Source: a bacterium MnTg04 (GTDB lineage Bacteria; Pseudomonadota; Gammaproteobacteria; Steroidobacterales; MnTg04). From it: a DNA stretch of 9,435 nucleotides. The stretch covers positions 1 to 9,435 of the forward strand of contig BFAU01000228.1 in assembly GCA_008975185.1 (NCBI GenBank), read 5' to 3'. Under the pieces are notes generated by a model that was not told the DNA's origin, searched no databases, and worked only from the letters and a program-made list of their open reading frames with translations. A program made the position numbers and the translations under genes. The first letter of the stretch is position 1. Each line of letters starts with the position of its first letter. This document shows positions 1-6,836 of the stretch, in pieces.

Positions 1-805
1 CCATGGACTCTCTCATGATTCGCGGAAGATCGCCGAATCTGATCTCGCGAAGGATCACCACATCGATAAAAAAAACATATAAAGCCGTTACCGCTGCGGC
101 TTCGGAAACAGCAAAGTAGCCGCTGTATATTCCACCGAGCACCACGATCGGCAACGGAATTTCCCAGGCCGCGGCGCGCAGCGCCTGTCGAACTTCATCC
201 CACGAAAAATCCTCGAGCGACCGCCGGTTTTTACGATTGACCCAAAGGCACCAGCCCGACAACATGATAACCATCAACACGCCCGGAGTGGCGCCGGCCC
301 TGAACAGATCATCGATGGAAACCTGCGCCACCACGCCATACAGAATAAGAGGCAATGACGGAGCAAACAGCAGGCCAAGGCTTCCCGAGGAAGTGACCAG
401 GCCGAGACTGAACCGTTCCTGGTAGCCGCCTTGCATCAAAGCCGGATACAAGAGTGCGCCGAGTGCAATAATTGTGACGCCTGAGGCGCCGGTAAATGCG
501 GTAAACAAGGCGCAGGTTGCCAGGCAAACAACGGCCAGGCCGCCAGGCATCCAGCCCAGCAGCGCGTTCGACAGCCGCACCAACCGCAACGGCGCCTTGC
601 TTTCACTCAGCAGATAGCCGGCAAAGGTGAACAACGGGATTGCCAGCAGGATCGGCATTTCGGCGATACGATAGATTTCAATACCCATCACGCTCTGCGG
701 AATTTCAGACTGCAGAAAACCCCACATGGCGCTGGCGCCGATGATCGCAAACAAGGGCGCTCCCAATAGCGCCAGCGCGATCAATACCAGGCTAACCAGC
801 AGCAT
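1..805 (-). CDS. dctM: TRAP transporter large permease DctM (C-terminus beyond window)
   Basis: Large membrane subunit of a tripartite ATP-independent periplasmic (TRAP) transporter, which moves a solute delivered by DctP across the inner membrane using an ion gradient. The window holds the first 268 residues; DctM proteins are usually about 425-450 residues, so roughly the last 40% lies beyond the left edge. Visible family motifs are GASGVTI (residues 106-112), SSGSLGLLFAPSLPLILYG (139-157) and GGIYSGYFAVSEAAAV (224-239), set among many hydrophobic helices. The ATG at 803-805 is preceded by GGGGTGA about six bases upstream, a good ribosome binding site. The gene overlaps the end of dctQ by 14 bp, which suggests translational coupling. 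The reading frame is open to the edge. I am confident of the family; the substrate cannot be read from this subunit. Confidence 0.93.
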   Translation of the reverse strand, partial: MLLVSLVLIALALLGAPLFAIIGASAMWGFLQSEIPQSVMGIEIYRIAEMPILLAIPLFTFAGYLLSESKAPLRLVRLSNALLGWMPGGLAVVCLATCALFTAFTGASGVTIIALGALLYPALMQGGYQERFSLGLVTSSGSLGLLFAPSLPLILYGVVAQVSIDDLFRAGATPGVLMVIMLSGWCLWVNRKNRRSLEDFSWDEVRQALRAAAWEIPLPIVVLGGIYSGYFAVSEAAAVTALYVFFIDVVILREIRFGDLPRIMRESM

Positions 806-1307
806 CGGGTTTCACCCCCGCAAACAGCTTCCTCGCGTACCGCAAGCAATGCGTCAGGTAGCGCCAGCTCATCAAGGCAAAGCCAACAGGCAAAATCACC
901 TGGACAATCCAGGCCGGCTGGCCGCCGAGTACGGTATCGTGGTACTCATACGCGTCCTTCACCAGCACAAAAGAAGCCTGGGCGATAAACCCGCAAACCC
1001 CGGCGACAAAAATGCTGACCACCAGCATTGCCGCCGACGCCAGCTTTGGAGAAAGATAACGCGTAATCACATCGATCGAAATATGGCGCTCTTCGCGACT
1101 GGCAGCCAACCCGCCGAGTATGGCAAGCCACAAAACTAGGTTACGCAAAAGTTCATCGCCGGTAGGAAACCCGATATCCAGGACGTTTCTCAGGAAAATC
1201 TGCGCGGCCGCGATTAAAATCAACGCCGACAGGAAAACGACCAGCAGCCCGGTCTCAAGCCGCTGGCCCCACTTGGCCAGACCTTTCAGCAAGGAAGGTT
1301 GTGTCAC
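792..1307 (-). CDS. dctQ: TRAP transporter small permease DctQ
   Basis: Small membrane subunit of the TRAP transporter, which pairs with DctM in the inner membrane. The protein is 171 residues and has four hydrophobic segments, roughly at residues 18-38, 50-66, 90-112 and 132-152. The family signature runs from QIFLRNVLDIGFPTGDELLR through LVLWLAILGGLAASREERHISID, the typical stretch of DctQ helices 1-2 and their connecting loop. The start is a GTG whose bases overlap the dctP stop codon (GTGA, positions 1304-1307), the usual sign of translational coupling. The ribosome binding site is weak, which fits coupling to dctP. The gene ends with TAG at 792-794, inside the start of dctM. Length and topology are normal for the family. 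Confidence 0.93.
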   Translation of the reverse strand: MTQPSLLKGLAKWGQRLETGLLVVFLSALILIAAAQIFLRNVLDIGFPTGDELLRNLVLWLAILGGLAASREERHISIDVITRYLSPKLASAAMLVVSIFVAGVCGFIAQASFVLVKDAYEYHDTVLGGQPAWIVQVILPVGFALMSWRYLTHCLRYARKLFAGVKPDAAG

Positions 1308-2353
1308 CTGTCCACGCCTGCGTCGGCCGTGGCCGATTGCGACGATGCCGCAGACTGTTTCGCCGCGCGATATTTCGCAAGATGAGCGATCATCTCGTCG
1401 TAAAGATTCACATCTACTTCGCCTTGCTCGGCCAGTTTCCGATTACTCTCCATGACCTTGCGCCGCCATTCGTCAATGTGGCCCTGGTACGGCTCGATCG
1501 AAATTATCCCCTGCTCAAGCAATTCTCGCGAGGCGTTTTCGTCATCAAGCCGATTGCTCCTGTCGAACTCCTTGTAGATGCGCCCCATTACCTCACTGAC
1601 AATGGCCTGATCGCCAGGCGTCAGGCGATTGAATGCTTTTTCCTCAATGACCAGGAAACCAATGACATAAACCAATGGCAATTCCATGACATACTTCACC
1701 CGCGTATGCCATTGCAAAACAATTGCGCCAACCGCCGAGTTCGTCACCACTTCGATCAGACCGGTCTGCAACCCGATCATGACATCGGTCAATGGCAGAG
1801 CAACCGGTGACAGCCCCATCGCTTTCATCGCGCCGTAACTGGTGATATCGCCTTCCGGCACCCAGACTTTCTTGCCGGACAGGTCGTCCGGACTGCGGAC
1901 CGGGAAATTCGACATCATTCGCGCAAACCCGCCCTCGACGATACCGAACGAGATCAGCCCCGTGGATTTCATGCCTGCCATCAATCTCGCATCCATTCGC
2001 TCGCGAACATAATCAACTTCATCCAGCGACCTGAATACCATCGGCATCGAATAAAGCTGGATAGTAGAAAACCGGTCAGCCAGCCCGCTACCGGTAAATG
2101 TCGCCCCCTGCAACTGGCCGGCGCGCATTTTTCGCAACACCGTCTTGTCGCTGCCCTGGGTACCGCCACCATACAACTTGACGATGACGCGCCCTTCGGT
2201 GCGCTCCTTGATTTCCTTCGCCCCTGCCCGCATCGCCTCCATCCAGCCGGAGCCTTCAGGGGTCAAGGTCGCAATCTTTAGCTGCACACCGTGTACCTGG
2301 AAGGAGGCCAGGGTGAGGACGGTCAGCATCAAAAGTCTGGGCAATTTGAACAT
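1304..2353 (-). CDS. dctP: TRAP transporter substrate-binding protein DctP, TPAT-type
   Basis: Periplasmic solute receptor of the TRAP transporter, 349 residues. I chose the ATG at 2351-2353 because AGGAG lies five bases upstream and the protein then begins with a signal peptide (basic MFKLPR, then a hydrophobic run; likely cleavage near residue 22 after VHG). A longer in-frame reading to 2404 would add 17 non-hydrophobic residues and overlap the upstream lipoprotein gene. The mature protein opens with LKIATLTPEGSGWMEAM and contains SPDDLSGKKVWVPEGD (154-169) and TDVMIGLQTGLIEVV (189-203), clear DctP-family landmarks. In canonical receptors such as SiaP the motif reads LKxRVP, and that arginine binds the substrate carboxylate; here the position is Trp164. 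An Ala/Ser-rich tail follows about residue 331. It lies 25 bp after the TatT-type lipoprotein gene and overlaps dctQ by four bases. The ligand is unknown. Confidence 0.93.
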   Translation of the reverse strand: MFKLPRLLMLTVLTLASFQVHGVQLKIATLTPEGSGWMEAMRAGAKEIKERTEGRVIVKLYGGGTQGSDKTVLRKMRAGQLQGATFTGSGLADRFSTIQLYSMPMVFRSLDEVDYVRERMDARLMAGMKSTGLISFGIVEGGFARMMSNFPVRSPDDLSGKKVWVPEGDITSYGAMKAMGLSPVALPLTDVMIGLQTGLIEVVTNSAVGAIVLQWHTRVKYVMELPLVYVIGFLVIEEKAFNRLTPGDQAIVSEVMGRIYKEFDRSNRLDDENASRELLEQGIISIEPYQGHIDEWRRKVMESNRKLAEQGEVDVNLYDEMIAHLAKYRAAKQSAASSQSATADAGVDR

Positions 2354-2378
2354 GGATACTCCTGGATCTGCAGGTCGG

Positions 2379-3245
2379 TCAGAAATAGTCGTCGGCGGAT
2401 TCAAGCAAGGAGCGGGCTTCTGTCTGGGCCAGTGTGTTAAACAGGATGAACCCGGGGACCTCCGGGTTGGCCTCGATTACTTGGACCAGCAGACTGTCAT
2501 GCAGTTCACGATCGTAAACCAGCCTTGCATAACTGCGTGCGTACTCGAGTTTGATGCTCAGATCCTGACCATTGGTAATCTCGACCGCCTGCTCGAAGTG
2601 TCTGCGCCCGAGCTCCGGCGCACCGCCAAGGGCGGCCGGCCTTAGCGTGTTGAGTATCCCCAGGTACTGGTGGACCGCGGCGCTTTCGTAATTCTTATCG
2701 AGCGCCTGGATGCGCTCGAGGCTCGCTTCCACCTTGGGCAGGTCGGCGACCGAGCCCCAGTTGCTGCTATGCGTCCTGATATAGGCCAGCCAGCTCACCG
2801 TAAAGGCAAACAGAGCCGGCGTATCACGAGCCTTCAGCCGCTTGAGACCGCTGACAAATTCGTCGTATACGAATTCATGCAGGTCGCAGACGTCGTCTTG
2901 CTGCACGCAAAGAGCACGCCTTCCGTAATCAAACCCACGCACGGTAAGGCGTTTTGCCCTGACCGGATCATCGACAAAAACAGCGCCGTAAACCGCATAC
3001 AGTTTGGCGGCGCCTTGCAACAAGGAACCGTTTTTCGGTGAGTTGCCGACAAAGCCATCCATCATCAACAAGAAAGCGGGCGCACCCTGACGCACCGTTT
3101 CCGGGTCTGACTGGTTGATGATGGCATCCGCAAGGCTATCGGCCATCGAACTGGTCGCGCCCGCGATAATCGCGGAGCATCCTGCCGCCATGACAAAAAC
3201 ACCGATCAGCACAATCGTCCTGACGCTATTTATCATGTGCATCAT
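2379..3245 (-). CDS. TatT-type TRAP-associated TPR lipoprotein (TPAT T-component)
   Basis: Probable T-component of a TPAT transporter (TatT family, prototype Treponema pallidum Tp0956), a lipoprotein built of helical TPR-like hairpins that associates with the DctP receptor. The 288-residue product begins with a lipoprotein signal: Arg9, hydrophobic residues 11-21, then AAGC with Cys23 as the likely lipidated residue. Family-like features follow: PAFLLMMDGFVGNSP (56-70), NGSLLQGAAKLYAVYGAVFV (72-91), NWGSVADLPKVEASLERIQALD (162-183), HQYLGILNTLRPAALGGAPELG (192-213, in part) and HFEQAVEITNGQ (216-227). Methionines at codons 1, 2 and 4 could each start translation; I use the first, preceded by a purine-rich GGGGGGAAG about ten bases upstream. 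It is the first gene of the TRAP operon and sits just after the rplS terminator. I recognise it from pattern and from its position beside dctP; the biochemical role of TatT proteins is itself not fully settled. Confidence 0.85.
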   Translation of the reverse strand: MMHMINSVRTIVLIGVFVMAAGCSAIIAGATSSMADSLADAIINQSDPETVRQGAPAFLLMMDGFVGNSPKNGSLLQGAAKLYAVYGAVFVDDPVRAKRLTVRGFDYGRRALCVQQDDVCDLHEFVYDEFVSGLKRLKARDTPALFAFTVSWLAYIRTHSSNWGSVADLPKVEASLERIQALDKNYESAAVHQYLGILNTLRPAALGGAPELGRRHFEQAVEITNGQDLSIKLEYARSYARLVYDRELHDSLLVQVIEANPEVPGFILFNTLAQTEARSLLESADDYF

Positions 3246-3288
3246 GATTCAGGCGCTTCCCCCCGCCAGATGCCCTCGTGCGGAATGC

Positions 3289-3316
3289 AAAAAAAGAGCG
3301 ACTGCACTGCAGTCGC
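3289..3316 (-). terminator. Intrinsic terminator of the rpsP-rimM-trmD-rplS operon
   Basis: On the minus strand a perfect 8-bp stem, GCGACTGC / GCAGTCGC, with a three-base AGT loop is followed by TC and seven Ts. It starts 36 bases downstream of the rplS stop codon. There is no T-run on the other side of the stem, so it works for minus-strand transcription only. It separates the ribosomal operon from the TRAP operon transcribed in the same direction. Confidence 0.9.
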
Positions 3317-3320
3317 CCTG

Positions 3321-3347
3321 ATTATAGCTGATTAGCCAAAGCCCCAA
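3321..3347 (-). promoter_or_regulatory. Putative sigma70 promoter of the TRAP operon
   Basis: A perfect TATAAT (minus strand, 3326 to 3321) lies about 75 bases upstream of the TatT-type gene. The best -35 match is TTGGGG (3347 to 3342) at a short 15-bp spacing, so the -35 is weak and an activator may be involved. The predicted start, about seven bases past the -10, falls within the left arm of the rplS terminator stem. No other good promoter is visible between rplS and this gene. The -10 is certain as sequence; its function is inferred. Confidence 0.5.
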
Positions 3348-3352
3348 CGGCG

Positions 3353-3697
3353 TCAGATTTTTTCCTTGATTCTCGCGGCCTTACCGGTACGATCGCGCAG
3401 ATAGTACAGCTTGGCCCGGCGCACATCGCCGCGGCGTTTTACGGTGACTGAAGCCACTGTGGGGCTGTAGGTTTGAAAAACTCGCTCCACTCCCTCGCCG
3501 TGAGAAATCTTGCGAACGGTAAAGGACGAATTAAGACCGCGGTTTTTCTTGGCGATCACCACACCCTCATAAGCCTGCAAACGCTCCCGGCTGCCTTCTT
3601 TTACCTTGACCTGGACCACGACTGTATCACCGGGATTGAATTCCGGAAGTTCGCGATTCATTTGTTCCTTTTCCAATGCTTCTATAATTTTACTCAT
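3353..3697 (-). CDS. rplS: 50S ribosomal protein L19
   Basis: Ribosomal protein L19, 114 residues (E. coli 115), a component of the 50S subunit near the interface with the small subunit. Almost the whole length is recognisable: SKIIEALEKEQM at the N-terminus, FNPGDTVVVQVKVKEGSRER, LQAYEGVVIAKKNRGLNSSF, TVRKISHGEGVERVFQTYSP, VKRRGDVRRAKLYYLRDRTG and KAARIKEK. The ATG at 3695-3697 is preceded by AGGTGA with five bases between, a strong ribosome binding site. A GTG three codons upstream (3704-3706) is part of that site and is a less likely start. It is the last gene of the operon, 50 bp after trmD, and is followed by the intrinsic terminator. Nothing unusual in the protein. Confidence 0.98.
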   Translation of the reverse strand: MSKIIEALEKEQMNRELPEFNPGDTVVVQVKVKEGSRERLQAYEGVVIAKKNRGLNSSFTVRKISHGEGVERVFQTYSPTVASVTVKRRGDVRRAKLYYLRDRTGKAARIKEKI

Positions 3698-3747
3698 CGC
3701 TGTCACCTGCCCGCGGGCAATCCTTTTACATGCAAAAATAAATTGTC

Positions 3748-4503
3748 TCAGCCATTAGCCGGCCGGGTCTTCTGCTCGGCCACGAACTCGCTCAGCAGTT
3801 CCTGTTGTTCATCCGATAAAATCAGCTTTTCGATCAGATCGGGTCTGCGCATCCAGGTACGGCCCAGCGCCTGCTTGCGGCGCCAACGCCTGATGTCCTC
3901 ATGATTACCCGACAACAAAACATCGGGCACGCTCTCCTCGTCTACTGTTTCCGGCCGCGTGTAATGCGGGCAATCGAGCAGGCCATCGACAAAACTGTCT
4001 TGTTCGGCTGACAACTCGTCACCCAGAACACCGGGCAACAGCCTGGCAACCGCGTCCATTACGACCAGCGCCGGAAATTCCCCGCCACTGACTACGTAAT
4101 CGCCGATGGACAGTTCCTCGTCGATCTCACCCTCGACCAGCCGCTCGTCTACTCCCTCATAGCGGCCGGCCAGCAACAAAAGCCCCGGCACCTTTGCCAG
4201 TTCACGCACTTTCGCATGATCCAGCGGCGCACCCTGGGCGCTCAAATAAATGCTCCGGCTGCCATCGGGCAGCGCAGCCCTCGCCTGGCGCAAACAAGTC
4301 CTGGTCGGCTCCACCTTGAGCACCATGCCGGGTCCGCCGCCATACGGCCGGTCGTCTACCGTCGCATGCCGGTCTTCCGCCAGGTCCCTGGGGTTGCTTA
4401 CCGCAACCTCAAGTATTTCCCCGGCGATCGCGCGTCCGAGTACGCCGTAACCCAACGCACCGCTGATCAGTTCCGGAAACAAAGTGACGATATGGATACG
4501 CAT
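3748..4503 (-). CDS. trmD: tRNA (guanine-N1-)-methyltransferase TrmD
   Basis: Transfers a methyl group from S-adenosylmethionine to N1 of G37 in tRNAs with G36-G37, which prevents +1 frameshifting; a cytosolic homodimer of the SPOUT (trefoil-knot) class. The 251-residue protein carries MRIHIVTLFPEL at the N-terminus, VDDRPYGGGPGM (49-60), the cofactor-knot motifs LAGRYEGVDER (111-121) and SIGDYVVSGGE (132-142), and Arg154 and Asp169, at the same positions as the catalytic residues of E. coli TrmD. DGLLDCPHYTRP follows in the flexible linker, and the C-terminal domain contains the basic RRWRRKQALGRTWMRRPDL. GAGGTGA upstream of the ATG overlaps the rimM stop codon; the genes are eight bases apart. 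Complete and ordinary. Confidence 0.98.
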   Translation of the reverse strand: MRIHIVTLFPELISGALGYGVLGRAIAGEILEVAVSNPRDLAEDRHATVDDRPYGGGPGMVLKVEPTRTCLRQARAALPDGSRSIYLSAQGAPLDHAKVRELAKVPGLLLLAGRYEGVDERLVEGEIDEELSIGDYVVSGGEFPALVVMDAVARLLPGVLGDELSAEQDSFVDGLLDCPHYTRPETVDEESVPDVLLSGNHEDIRRWRRKQALGRTWMRRPDLIEKLILSDEQQELLSEFVAEQKTRPANG

Positions 4504-4511
4504 GGGTCACC

Positions 4512-5024
4512 TCAAAAATCCGGATCCCAGTCCACGGTGATCACACCGGCATCCAGGTCCACCGCCTTGATATATTCGCCAACGACAAACGGCACCAGCC
4601 GCTCGACATCGCCGGCAACCACCAGCACATCATTTGCGCCGGTCTCGAGCAGGTAATCGACCTTGCCCAGAATCTGCCCGCTCTCGGTGACCACTTTCAG
4701 CCCCTCGAGATCCATCCAGTAATAGCTGCCGCTGTCTTGCGCCGGCAACTCACTGCGAGCCACCGAAACGGTTTTCCCGATCAGTTCATTCGCAAGGTCG
4801 CGATTGTCAATATGCTGCAGCCTTGCGACCAGTCCGCGGCCATGGGGTCGCCCCTCCATCAGGCGAACGTCCACGCAATCTTTTTCGTCCGCCAGCCGCC
4901 ACTGTCGGTATGCCAGGATATTTTCAATAGGCCGGGTATAAGACTTCACCCTGACCCAGCCTTGCACACCGAAGTGCCCGACTATTCTCCCAAGCTCCAC
5001 CCGGGGCGCGTCATTGCCCGCCAC
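4512..5024 (-). CDS. rimM: Ribosome maturation factor RimM
   Basis: Assists maturation of the 30S subunit head, binding ribosomal protein S19. The 170-residue protein (E. coli 182) has the N-terminal beta-barrel motif LGRIVGHFGVQGWVRVKSYT (11-30) and a C-terminal PRC-barrel starting at YYWMDLEGLKV (101-111). The Tyr-Tyr pair there corresponds to Y106-Y107 in E. coli, which is needed for S19 and 30S binding. ETGANDVLVV (127-136) and VPFVVGEYIKAVDL (144-157) complete the PRC domain. Translation starts at a GTG (5022-5024) with AAGGA eight bases upstream; that AAGGA overlaps the rpsP stop codon. It lies 11 bp after rpsP and 8 bp before trmD, the standard operon order. Confidence 0.97.
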   Translation of the reverse strand: MAGNDAPRVELGRIVGHFGVQGWVRVKSYTRPIENILAYRQWRLADEKDCVDVRLMEGRPHGRGLVARLQHIDNRDLANELIGKTVSVARSELPAQDSGSYYWMDLEGLKVVTESGQILGKVDYLLETGANDVLVVAGDVERLVPFVVGEYIKAVDLDAGVITVDWDPDF

Positions 5025-5035
5025 GACGACCGTCC

Positions 5036-5287
5036 TTACGCAGACTCGGCCTGGTAATTCTTGAGTAAGGCGCTGACCCGGTCAGACGGCCTGGCGCCTT
5101 GGCCAACCCAGTGCTCTACCCGTCCTACGTCGATACGCAGTTTCTCTTCGCCACCGGTCGCAACCGGGTTGAAAAATCCCAACCGTTCGATGTAACGGCC
5201 ATCGCGCCGGTTGCGGCTGTCGGTCACGACGATGTGGTAGAAAGGCCGCTTCTTCGCTCCTCCCCTTGAAAGACGTATGGTCACCAT
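5036..5287 (-). CDS. rpsP: 30S ribosomal protein S16
   Basis: Ribosomal protein S16, 83 residues (E. coli 82), an early-binding protein of the 30S subunit. The sequence opens MVTIRLSRGGAKKRPFYHIV and continues with TDSRNRRDGRYIERLGFFNP and the DVGRVEHWVGQGARPSDRVS segment, all typical. The ATG at 5285-5287 has AGAGGA about nine bases upstream. The frame stays open for 39 more codons to 5404, but that segment has no S16 similarity and is the mRNA leader. First gene of the rpsP-rimM-trmD-rplS operon, with its own likely promoter near 5412-5439. Confidence 0.98.
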   Translation of the reverse strand: MVTIRLSRGGAKKRPFYHIVVTDSRNRRDGRYIERLGFFNPVATGGEEKLRIDVGRVEHWVGQGARPSDRVSALLKNYQAESA

Positions 5288-5303
5288 AAAGGCTGATCCT
5301 CTG

Positions 5304-5395
5304 AATAATAAAAGCCGCCTGGCACGGGCTCTGCCGCCGAGCATGCCATTTCGGGTACCCGGACACGGCAAACCCCCCGACTGCCTGAAGGCGGC
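5304..5395 (-). promoter_or_regulatory. Structured rpsP 5' leader with stem and T-run (possible attenuator)
   Basis: The leader between the proposed rpsP promoter and the S16 start contains two perfectly complementary 7-base arms on the minus strand, GCCGCCT (5395-5389) and AGGCGGC (5320-5314). The second arm is followed at once by TTTTATTATT. The 68 bases between the arms contain smaller self-complementary pieces such as CGGGTACCCG (5352-5361). The shape resembles a terminator or attenuator with a large apical region, placed shortly before the rpsP ribosome binding site. Leader control by ribosomal proteins is common, but I recognise no described leader family, so regulation is inference only. 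Confidence 0.35.
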
Positions 5396-5411
5396 CAAAG
5401 TCAAACGGGGA

Positions 5412-5439
5412 ATTTTACCGTATTCCGACGGAATGTGAA
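5412..5439 (-). promoter_or_regulatory. Putative sigma70 promoter of the rpsP operon
   Basis: On the minus strand TTCACA (5439-5434, five of six matches to TTGACA) and TAAAAT (5417-5412, five of six matches to TATAAT) are separated by 16 bases. This predicts a start near 5405 and a leader of about 118 nt before rpsP. The spacer holds a perfect small dyad, ATTCC-GTC-GGAAT. The promoter lies in the gap after ffh, consistent with rpsP being expressed independently of ffh. Confidence 0.6.
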
Positions 5440-5474
5440 GCGTTTCCCGCTTATTGAGTGTCGCATTACAGAAA

Positions 5475-6836
5475 CTATTGGCCCCCGCCGAACGGGCCCG
5501 ATGGCCCTCCCATCCCCTGCAAAAGTCGACCCATACCGCCTTTTTTCATTCGTTGCATCATTTTCTGCATTTGCAGCTGCTGTTTGAGCAGGCGGTTGAC
5601 CGCCTGGACTTCGGTCCCCGACCCGGCGGCTATCCGCCGCCTCCGGGACCCGTTGATGGTCTTGGGAAAACGCCTTTCGGCCGGCGTCATCGAATCGATG
5701 ATAGCGATCTGGCGACGGATCATGCCCGGATCGGCGTCCCCGGCGAGCCCTTGAGGCAGTCCCATGCCGCCTGGCAGTTTTTCGAGCAAAGCGCCCAGGC
5801 CGCCCATATCGAGCATTTGTTCGAGCTGGCTGCGCAGGTCCGCCAGGTCGAACGCCCGCCCCTTGCGCAGTTTCCTGGCCAATTTGTCGGATTTCTTGCG
5901 GTCGAGTTTTTGCTCGACCTCCTCCACCAGGCTCAGGACATCGCCCATCCCGAGTATTCGCGAGGCGATCCGCTCCGGGTGAAATGCTTCCAGCGCGTCG
6001 ATTTTCTCGCCGGTACCCAGAAATTTGATCGGCGCACCGGTCACTTTACGGATCGACAATGCAGCGCCGCCACGAGCATCGCCATCGGTTTTGCTCAGCA
6101 CTACGCCCGTCAGCGGCACAGTTTCCGAAAAAGCGCGTGCGGCGTTGATCGCATCCTGACCGGCCATGGCATCGATAACGAACAAAGTCTCCGTCGGTGC
6201 AACCGCCTGGTGAATCGCCCGCAATTCTTCCATCATGTCCTGGGCTATATGCGAACGCCCCGCTGTGTCCAGCAACAGCACGTCATATTGGCCAACGCGC
6301 GCTGCGGCCAGCGCTTGCAGCGCAATCTCCCGAGGATCCTGCTCGGCTACCACGGGGAAAAATCCCGCGCCGGTCTCGTGCGCCAGTTTTTCGAGCTGCA
6401 AAACGGCGGCGGGCCGGTATATATCGGTGCTGGCCAGCATGACTTTGCGCCCGTCACGCTCCTGCAGACGCAAGGCGAGTTTGGCCGCAGTCGTCGTCTT
6501 GCCTGCGCCCTGCAAGCCCGCCAGCAGCACCACAGCGGGCGGCTGGCACTGGAGATTCAGCGCCGCATCTTGCGGACCCATCATGCTGACCAGTTCGGCG
6601 TGGATTATCCTGACCAGCGCCTGGCCCGGACTCAGGCTGCGACTGACTTCCTCGCCGATGGCGCGTTCCTCGACCTGCGCTACGAAATCCCGCACCACCG
6701 GCAACGCGACATCGGCTTCCAGCAGGGCCATCCTGAGCTGGCGCAGGCTGTCCTTGATATTTTCTGCACTTAGGCGACCGCGGCCACTCAGGTTGCGAGT
6801 GGCCTGGACGAGTCGTTCGCTGAAACTGCCAAACAT
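5475..6836 (-). CDS. ffh: Signal recognition particle protein Ffh (SRP54 GTPase)
   Basis: Protein subunit of the bacterial signal recognition particle. With 4.5S RNA it binds signal sequences on ribosomes and delivers them to FtsY at the membrane. The length is 453 residues, the same as E. coli Ffh. Domains in order: N domain (1 to about 90); G domain with P-loop GLQGAGKTT (107-115), DTAGR (190-194), SKTDGDARGGA (248-258) and FLGTGEKID (272-280); and a methionine-rich M domain with RSQLEQMLDMGGL and the RNA-binding motif SMTPAERRFPKTINGSRRRR followed by IAAGSGT. Residues near the C-terminus (QMQKMMQRMKKGGMGR) are typical. The ATG at 6834-6836 (MFGSFSERL) matches family starts and has GGAG five bases upstream; the 41-codon open extension to 6959 lacks similarity. 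A weak promoter (TTGCTT 6899-6894, 16 bp, TAAACT 6877-6872) may lie upstream. It is divergent from ypjD. Confidence 0.98.
   Translation of the reverse strand: MFGSFSERLVQATRNLSGRGRLSAENIKDSLRQLRMALLEADVALPVVRDFVAQVEERAIGEEVSRSLSPGQALVRIIHAELVSMMGPQDAALNLQCQPPAVVLLAGLQGAGKTTTAAKLALRLQERDGRKVMLASTDIYRPAAVLQLEKLAHETGAGFFPVVAEQDPREIALQALAAARVGQYDVLLLDTAGRSHIAQDMMEELRAIHQAVAPTETLFVIDAMAGQDAINAARAFSETVPLTGVVLSKTDGDARGGAALSIRKVTGAPIKFLGTGEKIDALEAFHPERIASRILGMGDVLSLVEEVEQKLDRKKSDKLARKLRKGRAFDLADLRSQLEQMLDMGGLGALLEKLPGGMGLPQGLAGDADPGMIRRQIAIIDSMTPAERRFPKTINGSRRRRIAAGSGTEVQAVNRLLKQQLQMQKMMQRMKKGGMGRLLQGMGGPSGPFGGGQ

Noticed and set aside
2354..2404. Upstream DctP start at 2404
   Set aside because: It would bury the signal peptide behind 17 polar residues and overlap the end of the lipoprotein gene; AGGAG sits correctly before the ATG at 2353.
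5288..5404. N-terminal extension of S16 to 5404
   Set aside because: The extra 39 residues have no S16 similarity, S16 is about 82 residues in this group, and AGAGGA precedes the internal ATG at 5287.
5438..5452. AAGCG-GGAAA-CGCTT hairpin as an ffh terminator
   Set aside because: The stem is only 5 bp, no T-run follows on the minus strand, and it overlaps the proposed rpsP -35.
5454..6773. A 439-codon plus-strand open frame opposite ffh
   Set aside because: It lies wholly antisense to the unmistakable ffh gene and its translation has no recognisable domains; GC-rich coding DNA often yields such shadow frames.
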